Assembly: GCA_024256265.1 (NCBI GenBank)
Contig: JACGUK010000063.1
Location: 1 to 5,557, forward strand
DNA length: 5,557 nt
Direction: 5' to 3'
Source: an archaeon
GTDB taxonomy: Archaea; Thermoproteota; Nitrososphaeria; Nitrososphaerales; JACAEJ01
The position numbers and the translations under genes are program-made. This document shows, piece after piece, positions 4,435 to 5,557 of the stretch; the first letter of the stretch is position 1; each line of letters begins with the position of its first letter. A model generated the notes under the pieces. The model was not told the origin of the DNA and ran no database searches. It saw only the letters and a program-made list of their open reading frames with translations.

Positions 4435-5557
4435 TTAAGGTCGAATACATTCAAACTTAAAAGATAATGGGTCGGGGTAATCCTTAAACTTTGGGTTTTT
4501 ATAGATAAGGTAAGTAGGGTTTAGTCTATGCCTCTTTAAAGCCTCAGCCATAGCATCTTTATCATTTTGCTCTATTGATTTTAATAATGCATTGCCACGA
4601 AACTTTTTAGCCATGAAATTTTTATGAATTATTCTCTTAAGCTCCTCCATCTGATCTTCTTTTAATCTATTAATAACCATCAAGTTGTGCCTTTTTGAAG
4701 ATAATAAATCTAGGTTGAAACCTAAACTCTCAAGCTTTTCAAGATTTTTCTTATACAGTCTATCAATATCTGTCTCTGGAGCATCTATTCTTATCATACC
4801 AGCCTTTTCAAAGAATGGATTGTACTTAGCCATGATGGCAATAGTCTCTACATAAGGAACATTTACTAAAGGAAGAGTATCTTTGACCAATTTAACACCT
4901 AAGCCAATGCTTCTATACTTTGGCAAAACTATTACCCTCCATATTCTAAGAAAATCTCTGTTTATTATTGCCATTTTATCCTTAGTCATCTTACCACTGT
5001 ATTGAGGAAGGGCATAGTTTCTTGCCTTAAGATGAAAGTAAGGAGAGCCATAGACTATTATTCCTATTGTCTCATCTTTAATCTTTGCCACATATATCTT
5101 CTTTGTAAAGATTGGTAATCCGCTTCTATAGTGTAAATGCTCAAGCTTTTTGTAATCCTTTAAGCTACCCTCTTCCATAATGATTTCTTTTAGAATACTA
5201 CACTCTCTCGGCTCATATTTATAGTAATTCAAATGAACGTCATGCCCAAACCTCTTCTCAATATGAATAGTAGGGTTTAGATCATAAAACAGATCGTCAT
5301 GAGTTGTAGAGACTAATACTGTCTTACCTTGCCTTCTAGCCACTTTTTGTATGCAATAGGCAACGACTTTCGCAGTAACCCTGTCCAAAGTGCTACAAAA
5401 TTCATCCATCACCCAAGTATTCTTTTTCGAATCAAGCATCTTCGCAATTTTATAGCGATATCTTTGACCATCGCTGAGTTCTTTATAACGCCTCAAGAAT
5501 AGAAAAGCTTCATTCAATCCAGCCATGCTTAATATGTTCAAAGCATCTTTCGTATCC
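4435..5557 (-). CDS. ABC-type ATPase fused to a GNAT acyltransferase domain (COG2401-like), 5' end missing
   Basis: The frame stays open to the right edge, so the protein's N-terminus, including Walker A, is outside the window; 373 complete codons are visible. Counting from the edge: ABC signature LSDGQ (27-31), Walker B WVMDEF with catalytic Glu (48-53), D-loop STLD (55-58), and switch His in STTHDD (83-88). No membrane segment is seen, so this is a soluble ATPase, not a transporter subunit. A GNAT domain follows: IYVAKIKDETIGIIVYG (154-170), acyl-CoA loop WRVIVLPKYRSIGLG (206-220), and AKYNPFFEKAGM (243-254). The final 100 residues are charged and unassigned. This fusion is known from archaea and viruses; its substrate is unknown. 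An internal TTG at 5541 is not the start, because the Asp-Thr-Lys-Asp-Ala codons before it continue the ABC domain. Confidence 0.88.
   Translation of the reverse strand, partial: DTKDALNILSMAGLNEAFLFLRRYKELSDGQRYRYKIAKMLDSKKNTWVMDEFCSTLDRVTAKVVAYCIQKVARRQGKTVLVSTTHDDLFYDLNPTIHIEKRFGHDVHLNYYKYEPRECSILKEIIMEEGSLKDYKKLEHLHYRSGLPIFTKKIYVAKIKDETIGIIVYGSPYFHLKARNYALPQYSGKMTKDKMAIINRDFLRIWRVIVLPKYRSIGLGVKLVKDTLPLVNVPYVETIAIMAKYNPFFEKAGMIRIDAPETDIDRLYKKNLEKLESLGFNLDLLSSKRHNLMVINRLKEDQMEELKRIIHKNFMAKKFRGNALLKSIEQNDKDAMAEALKRHRLNPTYLIYKNPKFKDYPDPLSFKFECIRP

Noticed and set aside
4434..4446. TTAAGGTCG, matching nine bases of the 21-bp repeat
   Set aside because: Nine bases inside and beside a stop codon are within chance for this composition, and the rest of the repeat is absent.
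5541..5541. TTG as the true start of the ABC-GNAT gene
   Set aside because: The frame is open upstream to the edge, the residues before it continue the ABC domain, and a protein starting here would lack Walker A.

Overview
The window looks archaeal. Several genes are preceded by TTTAAATA-type TATA boxes about 22-30 bp from the start codon, which implies leaderless or very short-leader transcripts. Genes further inside operons carry bacterial-like Shine-Dalgarno (GGAGG) sites. The protein families also fit: a ribbon-helix-helix protein with a Cys/His knuckle, a small winged-helix protein, and an ABC-ATPase/GNAT fusion of the COG2401 type. The DNA is AT-rich except for one hairpin cluster. A species cannot be named from this sequence. 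The mix of toxin-antitoxin-like genes, small DNA-binding proteins, a decayed gene and repeats suggests an accessory or proviral region rather than core chromosome.

Layout. 1-681 has no convincing gene; it holds one copy of a 21-bp repeat, several hairpins and a GC-richer hairpin cluster (about 430-595). 682-1731 (minus) is an arsenic operon, arsR then arsM. 1732-1862 holds the arsR promoter, a candidate operator, the second copy of the 21-bp repeat (here half of a perfect inverted repeat) and the start region of a frameshifted hicB-like gene (1863-2059, plus). 2079-2674 (minus) is a two-gene overlapping module: a putative BECR/RelE-like toxin followed by a DUF2283 protein. 2759-3103 (minus, winged helix) and 3157-3558 (plus, RHH plus CxxC/CxH knuckle) diverge from a single palindromic TATA element. 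3626-4387 (minus) is a YhhQ/VUT-family 7-deazaguanine precursor transporter, and 4435-5557 (minus, running off the right edge) is the ABC-ATPase/GNAT fusion.

How they may work together. ArsR would repress its own operon until arsenite or a related metalloid releases it; ArsM then methylates arsenite. The two copies of the 21-bp repeat bracket the arsenic genes and hairpin cluster, so the arsenic genes may have arrived as a cassette (inference). The toxin-like/DUF2283 pair and the orphan broken hicB are stabilisation or defence-type genes. The RHH/winged-helix pair resembles a divergent regulatory switch. The transporter next to the ABC-GNAT fusion raises the speculative idea of a nucleic-acid modification module; the simpler reading is a tRNA archaeosine/queuosine salvage gene beside an unrelated viral-type gene.
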